The notes below the pieces were generated by a model. The model saw nothing but the letters and a program-made list of their open reading frames with translations, ran no database searches and had not been told where the DNA came from. 64,000 bases of DNA from Actinernus sp. WN-2022 (lineage: Eukaryota > Cnidaria > Anthozoa > Actiniaria > Actinernidae): the NCBI GenBank assembly GCA_030867875.1, contig JAOWCC010001589.1, positions 146,789,745 to 146,853,744 on the forward strand, written 5' to 3'. Position numbers and translations under genes: made by a program. Below are positions 1-11,686 of the stretch, piece after piece. Each line of letters starts with the position of its first letter. The first letter of the stretch is position 1.

Positions 1-881
1 AAGGTAACGAAACTGTTTCGGTAGGATGTGTGATTGATCCATTAATGTTATTTTTGTGTCAAAGTTTTCTTGGTCGTTTCTTGGTTCCATTTTGCCACCG
101 CTATCAAAACTAGGAAGTATGTGCCTAATTCCTATAGATCACTAAATAAGTAGGTCCTCTACTCTCTTATCGCTATACTTGATATCGTTGTGAACATTGA
201 TTTGACCATTTTCACACGAAATTTAGCGCTTCTTCATCAAAACTTCGTGCTACAGTCCGGAACCTCGTGCTGAAATGTGCTTGCTTTGATTCGCTGCCTA
301 GTGCGCATGCAGTCTAGTCACAGTACTGTAACTTCAAATGCTTCGTTTGAAAAATGGTATGAAAATCTCGAAGATGGTATTTTATATGTTGAAAACCATC
401 ATGATCACCTCCTTAGTTCTCTAACAAAGTATGAACCTTATATATTCACAAGTTTTCTTATTTTTGGCGTTTTTCCAGTCGCATATGAACAGTTCGAAAT
501 GACTCGCTCTCCCTGAAAACAGAGTTGACCAAGCAATTGTAGCGTTCTTCCTGTGAACTGGATTAAGTGTTATTTGGGCTCGAAGAAGTCACTGAAGAGT
601 ATCAGTCCATGGTGTGAAGTAATAAAGCAATCGTGGTATTTCTTGAGCTGTGAGAAGTCCCTGAAAAAGAGCTACGATTCCCTTCCGCTCGGCGGCCATC
701 TTGATTCACTTTTTATAAAGTGCCTAGTGCGCATGCGCTCCGTTTTTCCGCTCTGTCTACATGTATATGCTAGTTTTACGAACATCAAATTTCCAAGAGA
801 AACTATCAGCCGATAGTTCCGAGACAAACACAGTCTATTTGTCGTTATTGTTCATCACAAAATCGTCTTCCGCTCTCAGCG
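1..881. other. Intergenic DNA; outer fragment of the foldback unit at its end
   Basis: No gene is supported here; open frames are short and carry no recognisable domain. From about 757 to 881 lies an extra partial copy of the unit that builds the large palindrome immediately to the right (the block with ATCAAATTTCC, AACTATCAGCCGATAGTT and CAGTCTATTTGTCG). Confidence 0.6.
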
Positions 882-2777
882 GGCACTATTATACAAATAG
901 AGTGTGTCCATCAAGGAACCTTTATACATGTACAAGTAGTGTATCTGTCGAGGAACTATCGGCTGTTAGTGTATACCACACCAGTGAATAGTGCTCTTCA
1001 CACGCTCTGATTGGCTAATCAAACAGTGAATAAGATTTCATATTCAGCTCCGAGCGAAGCAGTGATCACCTTGCACAAGTTGTTTTGTCCATTTGACAGA
1101 AAATAAAATAACTATTTGGTGCTGACTATTCACTAATATGTGGTATATACTAAAACAAGCGGCGCAGTAAATATCCACCACTATTCACCTCTAATTTGGT
1201 GAATAATTGGTAAATAGTTGCCCATGGAAATTTCATATTCTGAAACCAAATATAAGCATGAGGACGCAGTTTAAGTTCTTATAAAATTATGCTCTTATAG
1301 TTCACCACAAACTTTTGGCGCGCGCTCATTGGCTTAAAGCGATCACGTGACGTGATAGTTGTCGTCCGCGGATGAAAACCATCAGGCGTTATAGTTAACC
1401 ACAAAATTTTGGCGCGCGCTCATTGGCTAAAACCGATCACGCGACGTGATAGTTGTCGTCCGCGGATGAAAACTATCAGGTGTTATAGTTCACCACAAAA
1501 TTTTGGCGCGCTCTCATTGGCCAAAAGCGATCACGTGACGTGATAGTTGTCCTCCGCGGATGCAAACTATCAGGCGATAGTGCCCGCTGAGAGCGGAAGA
1601 CAATTTTGTGATGAACAATAACGACAAATAGACTGTGTTTGTCTCGGAACTATCGGCTGATAGTTTCCCTTGGAAATTTGATGTTCTTAAAACTAGCATA
1701 TAAGCCCTCGAACTTCGTTCTCGGGCTTATATTTGTTTTAAGAACATCAAATTTCCAAGGGAAACTATCAGCCGATAGTTCCGAGACAAACACAGTCTAT
1801 TTGTCGTTATTGTTCAACACAAAATTGTCTTTCGTGCTCAGCGGGCACTATTATACAAATAGACTGTGTCCGTCGAGGAACTATCGGCTAATAGTTGCCC
1901 GCGGAAATTTGATGTTCTTAAAACAAATATAAGCCCGAGAACGAAGTTCGAGGGCTTATATGCTAGTTTTAAGAACATCAAATTTCCAAGGGAAACTATC
2001 AGCCGATAGTTCCGAGACAAACACAGTCTATTTGTCGTTATTGTTCATCACAAAATTGTCTTCCGCTCTCAGCGGGCACTATCGCCTGATAGTTTGCATC
2101 CGCGGAGGACAACTATCACGTCACGTGATCGCTTTTGGCCAATGAGAGCGCGCCAAAATTTTGTGGTGAACTATAACACCTGATAGTTTTCATCCGCGGA
2201 CGACAACTATCACGTCGCGTGATCGGTTTTAGCCAATGAGCGCGCGCCAAAATTTTGTGGTTAACTATAACGCCTGATGGTTTTCATCCGCGGACGACAA
2301 CTATCACGTCACGTGATCGCTTTAAGCCAATGAGCGCGCGCCAAAAGTTTGTGGTGAACTATAAGAGCATAATTTTATAAGAACTTAAACTGCGTCCTCA
2401 TGCTTATATTTGGTTTCAGAATATGAAATTTCCATGGGCAACTATTTACCAATTATTCACCAAATTAGAGGTGAATAGTGGTGGATATTTACTGCGCCGC
2501 TTGTTTTAGTATATACCACATATTAGTGAATAGTCAGCACCAAATAGTTATTTTATTTTCTGTCAAATGGACAAAACAACTTGTGCAAGGTGATCACTGC
2601 TTCGCTCGGAGCTGAATATGAAATCTTATTCACTGTTTGATTAGCCAATCAGAGCGTGTGAAGAGCACTATTCACTGGTGTGGTATACACTAACAGCCGA
2701 TAGTTCCTCGACAGATACACTACTTGTACATGTATAAAGGTTCCTTGATGGACACACTCTATTTGTATAATAGTGCC
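882..2777. repeat. 1.9 kb near-perfect palindrome (foldback element)
   Basis: The sequence from 882 inward is the reverse complement of the sequence from 2777 inward, centred near 1829. For example CGAGGAACTATC at 949-960 pairs with GATAGTTCCTCG at 2699-2710. Arms are about 0.9 kb; only about 100 bp at the centre departs from symmetry. Within each arm, shorter inverted modules recur (CTATCRGCYGATAG, CCGCGGATG, CACGTGACGTGATAG), so the structure is nested. No transposase is visible. It resembles a foldback-type non-autonomous DNA transposon; an assembly-generated inverted duplication is the alternative. Confidence 0.85.
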
Positions 2778-3852
2778 TGCCTGTTATTTCATCAATATCC
2801 AATCAGAATTGGAGAGCATTTCCTGGTGAACTATAATGGCTGCAGATACATGTACATTGTTAGCCTGCCAAACAGGCCCTTAGTGTTATTTCAACGCAAA
2901 GGAAGTGATAAAATGATTTGGCCGCATAAAAATGGAAAAAGGAGACACTGGCACAAGAGAGAAGAAGGGGGGCCTGCAGCCATTCCTTATACATTTTCAT
3001 TTCCCGTTCAGATTCTGAACGGGAAATACTGATTGGTCAATTAGCTGTCATCGCTGTCATGTGTCACGAAATGTCGCACATTCCTCCTGCGAACTGACTG
3101 AAATGGCGGCGACAAGACAGAAGTGATCGAGCGGTTGAGCATTAATTCAGGAACTTATTTAGAAGAACAAAGCAGGCAGTGAATACTCTACATTTGTACT
3201 TTCTAGGCGATATATTTTGGCGGTTTTACCAACAGGTGAAAGCCTTATTTTCCAACTGTTTGCCGTGGAAGTCGAGTCAGACAGGACGCAGCGTTTCGGC
3301 ATTGTCCTATTTTGCAAAGCATTGTGGAGGATCAGTTAATCGAAACTAAATACACTGGGACTTAAACGCCATCTCCCTCTACGATCTAGACGTAGAACTG
3401 AAGGAAATTACGGAGTTCCCTAAGGTAATTTTCGCTTCTGCTGTCAGAGGCTGTTCGAGTGAAAGAGTCAGTCAGGGTCGAGTAAATGAACTGACGAAGG
3501 AAAAACTGAGCGGGGACTGCGTGACTTTATAGAGGCCGTGGTCGTGAATAAATCCCACACTGTAGAGACTTGGACAGGTGGGGGTGTCGCTACCGCAAAA
3601 GAGCGGTCACCCAATGTAATCAATGTTCTCATTCTTGGTCTCTCCAGCAGAAGTTCTTTAGACGATCTAAAGTTATATCTTGAAGTAGTCTTACATTTGA
3701 TAAGTTCAGTTATATATGCCAGGGGCGTAGCTAGCCATTTTTGGTTTGTAAGCCCGTTCCAAACTTCGTTCAACTAGTTCAACGGGGAAAATGTTCGGAT
3801 AATAGACATGTCCAGAAAGTTTGTAAGCCCGGGCTTACTGGCTTAAAGGCAG
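2778..3852. other. Intergenic DNA with a short perfect hairpin
   Basis: No gene seen. At 2998-3026 there is a 14-bp-stem hairpin (ATTTCCCGTTCAGA and its complement) with a 1-nt centre. The remainder has no recognisable coding or repeat structure apart from the approach to the retrotransposon fragment on the minus strand. Confidence 0.5.
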
Positions 3853-4215
3853 CTACGCCATGTATGCCGGAGCGAGTCCATTTATAGCTTTGTAGGTAAT
3901 AAGTAAGATTTTAAAATCAATTATATGTTTAACGGGTAGCCAGTGTAGTTTATATAAAATGGGAGTAATGTGATCGAACCGACTGATATTACAAATGAGT
4001 CCAGCCGCAGCATTCTGCACACGCTGAAGTTTGTGCAGCTGATTGGCTGGCAGGCCATAGAGAAGGCTATTACAATAGTCTATTCGACTAGTAACAAAGG
4101 CGTTAATTAGGATTCGCACAGTGTCAAAACTAACAAATTTTCTAATTCTCCTAATGTTAAATAAGTGAAAGAAAGCTACTTTGCAGGTCCTGTTAATATG
4201 GATGTCCATTTTCAA
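3853..4215 (-). pseudogene. Non-LTR retrotransposon reverse-transcriptase fragment
   Basis: A 120-residue open frame matches the C-terminal part of the reverse transcriptase of CR1/L2/Jockey-like non-LTR retrotransposons. The landmarks are SRIDYCNSLLYGLP, the LQRVQNAAAGLI segment, and HITPILYKLHWLPV followed by FKILLITYKAINGLAP. A full ORF2 is about 900-1000 residues and the catalytic YxDD region is absent, so this is a dead 5'-truncated copy. The element would have been transcribed on the minus strand. Confidence 0.85.
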
Positions 4216-4241
4216 CTAATACGTTATAGAAATAAGAATAA

Positions 4242-5199
4242 GATTAGAGAGAGTAAAACCGGTCTAATACGACGTTAATTAGAGCGGCTCTCTATGCTGA
4301 GTTGGAATTGGAATTAGGAAAAAATAATGATGGTGTAAAACAGGAAAAGCATGAGAAAAACTGTGGAGGCAAGATAGAGAACCAACAACAAACTCAACTC
4401 ATATATATGACACAGGAATCGAACCCGGCACAGTGGCGAGCCACCCGGCTCCCATTTTAAAGACACCTGATAGCCAGAGGGAGAGGACGTGTACCGATAA
4501 ACATGTAAAATTACAGGTTTTATGTTACTAAAAATGTTTCATATTATCAAAGAGCTATCTGATAAAACAACAACAAAATTACGACGGCTATTACACAAAA
4601 AAGGCCGATGTTATTATGCTTACGCGTTTTACGGAAAGGTTGCAAAGACCATCTAAGAAGCATCGAGTTTATTTTAAACAGCCAGATGTAAAACATGACT
4701 CGTTTTCCGTTGAATTGATGAGTTTCAACCAACGAAATTACGAGAAAATTAACAAATTTTACATCCCTTTGCCGTTCATGCTCTCATTTAATTATTATCC
4801 CGCAGGGCATTTAACGTAAACACTGAAACACCTTGCAAAAGTCATTAAGTTTCAGAGCCGAAGCTCGTGTACATTATGTACATCGGTACAACAAGTTCAT
4901 AGTCAAAGAGTACTTGGCGATATTAATGCATAATTAGTATAAGGTCCATTTCAGGCGCTGGTTCACTCATGTGCAGAACGTAATAGTCCTTTAAAACGCA
5001 GCAGCCAGGTTGCATCCCAGGAGGATAAAATCATTTGTTCTTGCAGTTCCAAACTCGGGGCAGAGACGAGGCTGAAAGTGCAAATGCTATTGCTTGTATG
5101 TAGCTCAAATGGCCTCTGCGTGATCAAGGTCTATTGAAATAAAAGATAATTAAACTAGTAGGCTTCTTTTTATCTATTACTCATAGTGGCGTCTGAAGT
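4242..5199 (-). repeat. 960-bp dispersed repeat, copy A
   Basis: This copy is nearly identical to the direct copy at 9269-10237 and related to a diverged partial copy near 15095-15560. It begins GATTAGAGAGAGTAAAAC and ends GTGGCGTCTGAAG. Read on the minus strand it contains GGGTTCGATTCC near 4408-4425, a good match to the Pol III B box of a tRNA-derived SINE head. No coding frame with known similarity is present. Confidence 0.8.
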
Positions 5200-7473
5200 A
5201 TACCTCCTGTACCTCCTCTAAGTCCTTCTCAGAGCACTACTGCCTCATTGTTACCACTATCAGGTTCCACTACCAGGTTTCCATAGCTCTATATATTACA
5301 GCCAACGTTGTACCGGACGTTATACCACCTACACTATTTGTATATATTTTTTTACTTTCGTAAAACATAATTATTAGTTTTTTTGTGATTAAAGAATTAT
5401 CCTTCCATAGGGATACTGTAGTCTTTCATTTTCCTCATACACACACAATCGCACCACACACTTCCCTGCCGACTCCACACCTATTCTTTTATAGTTCTAA
5501 CAAACACACTTATTTGGATTCATGTACCTTGCCTTTATTGATTCCCTCTTCATTACAACGCGTTGTTTACTTTCCGCTAGCTAGCACTTGTCTCATCCAT
5601 TCTGTCTCGCCACACACCATCTACTCCCCAAACTAGAACTACCCATAGTTTAGTTTCATCCGCTTAGTATTACTTTTACCGAACTTTTGGGAGTATTGCT
5701 TCGTTTGTCCCACACATTACTTTCAACCTACACAAAATGGCGACTCTTTACAGTCGTACCCAGTCTCACACATGCACAGTTCACAGGAAGCCCACTCCCA
5801 CTTACCCCACCTCCGGATCTACCTTAGCACTCCCCCCATTTCGCAGCCTCGTTATATACGTACACTCACAGTTTAGTCCCATTCCAAAAGTATTACTTCT
5901 ACCTATTTAAACGATACGTTATTTTGGTGCACATCCGCAATATTACCATTCACGTGGTACCCAATCCCACGCGCCCTTCCTCCAGGTATGCTACTTCCCT
6001 GAACTCCAGGTTCATTGTTTAACTTTATTCATACCGAGCCCTACGGGAAATCATTTTTGTACGCATTCACCGAGCAGCACCCTCCTCACAGGGATCCCAC
6101 ACCCACAGGTCTCAAATGCAATCATTTCGATATTCACTCACTAAACTACTACTTCTTGCATTGTTGCCCTATCTCACACGCCCCTCCTCCACAGGGATCC
6201 CACTCCTCCACACTAGTACCTTCCCAAATACCGGGCTTGGCACCCTTCCCAGATCTCCAGTCCCTATATTCACTTACATCCCAGCCCCATTAAGACAGCA
6301 TTATCTAGACCAAGTTTTACGGATATTATATACTTTAATTTCCTTCAACACTCACAAAACGGCAACATTTTACAGTTGTTGCCACAGGAATCCCACTTCC
6401 AATCCCACCTCCCGTTCATTAGCCGTCACTTTAGTATCAATTCCTCCCTGGTTTATCTATGCTTCCCCACAATATCCGGTTTGTTTTCAACCATCCAATC
6501 ACATATATATAGTTTCCTCATTCGATACTTTAAGCCAACACAACACACACCTTCCCTCTTTCGGCGCGCTATGCACTCCAAGAACGTCCTCGTCAACCAC
6601 GCTCAAATCATATTCCTGACGACAAAGGTACATTCACAAACCTATTTTCTTTTATAGTACTGCCTCGTTTTACCTTCATATCTTACTCCCCCCTCCCCAT
6701 TTTCTCTCCCGATGTTCGTCCCGCTTCTCACTGAGCGCTCTACACCTAGATTTTCAACAATATCCTTTACACACATTCGTGTTAACCGTATCCTAAAGTA
6801 TCCTTATTCCCTATCAATAGTACACCTATTTCACACAACAATATCCCACCTAACCAGCTACCGTAGTACCCAAGAGCAGTGTGTAGGGTAGATATATTTG
6901 GGCCTAGATGTTATTGAAATACACTCAACCTCGTGTTGGCACGCCGCCGATAATCTACCCCTGAAGATAATTATCGGTGTTTGTGTTCTTTGGGAACTCT
7001 ACTTGGGTTTGCTTTCGTATGAGCTCATCTTTTAGGTATCCTTCCCTCCTTCACTAGCCCAGCCGTACCACAACTTTTCTAGCCATTTATACCATGGCCA
7101 GCAGTTCACAAAATTCCCACATTTTTAATACCGCCAAAACCTCGATTTTTTTCCATCGCGTTTTTCACATATTTGTCAATAATTTTACCACAACCCCATA
7201 TATTCCTTTATCCTCGGCTTTTTAATTCACACCAATTGCTGTGATCAAGCTTATCCTTCCCTCCTTTACTACCCAGCCGCCCCACATCCTTTCTAGCCAT
7301 TTACCCTAGCTAGCAGCTCACTTTTTTTCCGCCATTTTATCCCAAAAACCCTTCTTTTCTCCACCACACGTTTCAAATAGTTTCCATAATTTCCCCACAG
7401 CCCCACACATTTTCCTTTTTTCGGTTCTTATTCCACACCATTTTTTAGCCCTAAGCTTTCGCCTTTTATTGTA
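5200..7473. other. Pyrimidine-rich intervening DNA between the two 960-bp repeats
   Basis: Strong C/T bias on the plus strand with frequent CCTCC, CACAC and TTCCC words. Two loosely similar segments with GCCATTTA and GCAGTTCAC near 7080 and 7290 suggest old internal duplication. Open frames are long only because of the composition bias, and none shows a domain. No gene supported. Confidence 0.5.
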
Positions 7474-8337
7474 TCACAGTGGGCATAAATGACCCTGAAA
7501 TCGCTCACGTTGAGCGTGCCAAAAATGTATAAACTAGCAAAAAAATTAGTTCGACCTCAAATGTAACGAAATTTTGGTAGGTTAATATTAATCTTCAAAT
7601 TCAATCGGGTTTGTATATTGACGTTGTTGTGACGTCACGATGAACGACTCCTTTTAAGGTCAAATTATTCGTTACGTATACGTTTGCAACAAAGCATGTT
7701 ATCACAACAACATAAATATATGTTTTTGAATGCCGCATTTTGAAGTCTCCACGATAAATATTTGCAGAGTTATTAAGAACTTAAGTTTCCTGTGACGTCA
7801 CATTTCCTGAAGTCATGGGTATGACTTAAATTATGCTTTCTACAGTGAAGAAATATAAAAAAGACCATATTGAGCCTATTCAGTGTACAATAAGTTCATG
7901 TCTTCGTTAAAACCCGAAAAATACTCATATATTTATTTTCTAAGAGACGTTTTCAAAAATATATGACGTCATACTGATGTATACTCTTGTTCACGGTGAA
8001 TTTTAAAGCAATTCCTATCAAAAATTGAAAATTCTAAAAACATACGATTGTGGGTACAGACGTATTCTTTAAGTTGCTAGATGTTCCATGAACAACTATT
8101 CTAAACTCTAAAAGATTAATGAAGAAGTTATTTTGTAAATGGTTTTACATTGAATATTTACCAAATTTAACATTTAATAACTTGTCTCCCTCTTAACTAA
8201 TCGAACTCGGGTTTTCGATTTCTTTGTTGTCAAGATGAAATATATTTTTAAAAAATTTCTCATCAGAAATATATAATTTACTGATTTTGAAAATAAAGCA
8301 ACGTGAGCGATTTGAGGGTCATTTGTACCCACCGTGA
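7474..8337. mobile_element. 864-bp MITE with 38-bp TIRs and CRE-like sites
   Basis: The left end TCACAGTGGGCATAAATGACC is matched by the inverted right end TCACGGTGGGTACAAATGACC. Similarity runs through AATCGCTCACGTT, about 38 bp with about four mismatches. The element is flanked on both sides by GTA, possibly the target duplication. Inside are TGACGTCA palindromes (about 7632, 7794 and 7965). There is no coding capacity. Related to the element at 27785-28826. Confidence 0.8.
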
Positions 8338-9268
8338 GTATCTCACTGTACCTCCATTCAATACCGTTATACCTTAGTTTCTATATCTTGGTGCAAATTG
8401 CTTTCGGAAAACATTTTGTTCGGCCCACGCCACCGACCTACCATTCCTTCATGTACAACCTAGATTTTCAGCACTATCCTTTTCACGCACGCACTTATCT
8501 TTCCTTACCCGTCACCACAAGGAAACTACACCTTTCTATTTAGCTTCGCTCGTTATTATCCTATCAATCACTTCCTGACGCTCACCAGCCCTCCCCAGTT
8601 CCCTCCATCGTCCTACCACAGGTTACCCACCCATTTTCACCCATTTTTACTTTTTTTATAATATTTGTTATCCTAAATGTATGCATATATATCTATGGGG
8701 TTATAATTTTTCACCACTGGGTTCCCCCTACTCCTTTTTATTCTATTTCTGCTTGTTCATTATTTTTCATGTATATTCTGCCATTACATGTGTATTTCCA
8801 TACCAATCAGTTCCCCCTTTTTTCTATTTTTTCAATTCTATTTTTTCTTCTATTTTTTCTTTGGTTAGTCCATTTCTAACATGTTTCATCCCCTCACCAG
8901 GTTACTTTTACATTTTCTTTTTTTCACATTTACTTTTACATTTTACCATCTTTCTACATGTATTTATTTACTTATTCATTTTCTTAGCTACATATTTATT
9001 CGTTTAGTTTTTATTTACATATGTATCTATTTATTTATTTACTTATTTATTTGTTCCTTTTTTTCACTTATTTTCTTAATTTCACTTAATTTTATTTGTT
9101 TGTATACTCCTTACCTACCCACAAGTGCCTCACATACTATACCCTTATTTTGTCTCCCCAATTCCCCTTGCCTTCCCACAATTAACCACCACAAGTTTAT
9201 TTGTCTTCCCTCTTCCTCCCTCCTCTCCCGCTCCAAACAACTGAGTCCACGAACGACATAAAAAAAAA
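8338..9268. other. T-rich low-complexity DNA
   Basis: Dominated by TTTATTTA, TTTTTC and related words, especially 8640-9100. The long frames (Phe/Ile/Leu-rich) are composition artefacts. It ends in a short A-run at about 9259-9268 immediately before repeat copy B. Confidence 0.6.
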
Positions 9269-10237
9269 GATTAAAGAGGGTAAAACCGGTCTAATACGAC
9301 GTTAATTAGAGCGGCTCTCCTTGCTGAGCTGGAATTGGAATTAGGAAAAAAATCCTGATGGTGTAAAACAGGAAAAGCAGGAGTAAAACTCTGGAGGCAA
9401 GATAGAGAACCAACAACAAACTCAACTCATATATATGACCCAGGAATCGAACCCAGCACAGTGGCGAGCCACCCGGCTCCCATTTTAAAGAGAAGTGATA
9501 GCCAGAGGAAGAGGAAGTGTACCGAATAACATGTAAAATTACATGTTTAATGTTACTAAAAATGTTTCATATTATCAAAGAGCTATCTGATAAAACAACA
9601 ACAAAATTACAACGAATGCAATTCCACACAAAAAGGCCGATTTTATTATGCTTACGCGTTATACGGAAAGGTTACAAAGACCATCTACATGTAAGAAGCA
9701 TCGAGTTTATTTTAAACAGCCAGATGTAAAACATGACTCGTTTTCCATTGAATTGATGAGTTTCAACAAACGAAATTACGAGAAAATTAACAAATTTTAC
9801 ATCCCTTTACCGTTCATGCTCTCATTTAATTATTAGCCCACAGGGCATTTAACGTAAACACTGAAACACCTTGCAAAAGTAATTAAGTTTCAGAGCCGAA
9901 GCTCGTGTACATTATGTACATCGGTACAACAAGTTCATAGTCAAAGAGTACTTGGCGATATTAATGCATAATTAGTATAAGGCCCATTTCAGGCGCTGGT
10001 TCACTCATGTGCAGAACGTAATAGTCCTTTAAAACGCAGCAGCCAGGTTGCATCCCAGGAGGATAAAATCATTTGTTCTTGCAGTTCCAAACTCGGGGCA
10101 GAGACGAGGCTGAAAGTGCAAATGCTATTGCTTGTACAAAGCTCAAATGGCCTCTGCGTGATCAAGGTCTATAGAAACAAAAGATAATTAAACTAGGAGG
10201 CTTCTTTTTATGTATTACTCATTGTGGCGTCTGAAGT
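9269..10237 (-). repeat. 960-bp dispersed repeat, copy B
   Basis: Direct repeat of 4242-5199 with scattered substitutions and small indels, including an inserted trinucleotide run near 9690. It again contains the minus-strand B-box-like GGGTTCGATTCC. It follows a short A-tract. Confidence 0.8.
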
Positions 10238-11647
10238 GGGAATAACTCTGCTATTTGCATAAACCAGCTGGAACAATTTTCCAACTGAAGAGGCTATATA
10301 TATATCCCTCTCTCTAATATTTTGTTTCACCTGAAAACGTTCACAGAAGTGAATGGACACACTTATTGCAAATGAGGAAACATTGTTGCGAAAACATTTG
10401 TGAATTTCTATGTTGCTTTTGTGACCAATGGGAAATCAACCGTGAGTCGAGTGTAGTGTATTCAAAATTAAACAGTTAATGTAGTAGGGAGTGTGCGAGG
10501 AATAAAAGCAGGCCCCCGCCAGCTGTAAGCTGTAATACTCAGCCTGCTATAACAAATAAAATATTTATTTATTTATTTGTTGCGGCAAACACTGAAATTC
10601 ACAAATATTTCCGCAACAATGTTTTCTCGTTTGCCAAGGCCTTAGCGAAAAATGTGTGGTCGTTAGAATGAGAATCAGTTGCCACTCGGACGCAAACCAT
10701 ATATGTCTGCGAGTCACAAGTCGCACTTCGATCTGCATCACAAGATCTACGATCAGTCTCAAAACTCAAAACTGATTAATCATTAAATTTCCTCAGATGT
10801 CCTTTAAGAGTTAATATGTAAATGTTTAGAAGAATGTTTAGCATAACAACATACAGTCTCAACAATGAGCAGAACATAAAGACTGCTTGCCTTTCGATTC
10901 TTTCTTTTCTTCGATCTATGCTATCTCGTGCTACACTTGTCATTAAACTGGTACATTTCTTAAGTTCATCTGACAAGTGTCCTTATAATTATACATTGCT
11001 TTGGACGTTTTTAAAACAAGAAAAAAGGTAATAACAAGCTAAGTGTCAATTATGATTCAACTTTTAAAAAGTGAATTTATTTAACACCCGTAATTCGTTC
11101 TCCTCAGAACGTTTATTCCATATTCTATTTTTCTATAATCTAACAGTTCTTCATGTAAATGATTACGTGTGCGGAATTATTTTGGTTTAACTTGGCCCAA
11201 CCTGGCTAGTGAAATAGAGTAAACATTGACTGCAACGAGTCCCCCGTTTCCATCCTAGATGTGCGAGGGCTTCGGGTGAAGGAAAATAATAAAATATTAT
11301 AAAGGCATTAACCTATGCATGCATGCATGTATTTTGTGATTTTTTTTAAATATATGCACTGATATCTGCATGTCCTTGGACATTATCTGTTTCTCTAAAT
11401 TCACAGTTTCCATAGAGCTTCACCCTCGGAAAACGTTTTGTTTCCGAGTCGGAACGGATACTATACATGATTAAATATGAGTGAATGTTTCAATCTTCAC
11501 CACAAGTCGACAAGTAGGTTATAGTTTATGTACTATTACGAGCTGAACTGCACTTTGTACCGTAAAAGCAGTTCAAACAAGATCCCAGGAATACATTATT
11601 CGTAACAGTTATGCTAGGGTACATCAGGCTATGCCTAGTACTACTAT

Positions 11648-11686
<39 letters not shown>

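Noticed and set aside
8640..9261. Long Phe/Leu/Ile-rich frames
   Set aside because: Low-complexity T-rich DNA; no start context, domain or codon structure.
4242..10237. LTR retrotransposon formed by the 960-bp repeats
   Set aside because: No TG/CA termini, primer-binding site, gag, RT or integrase in the 4 kb between them, and a solitary older copy exists elsewhere.
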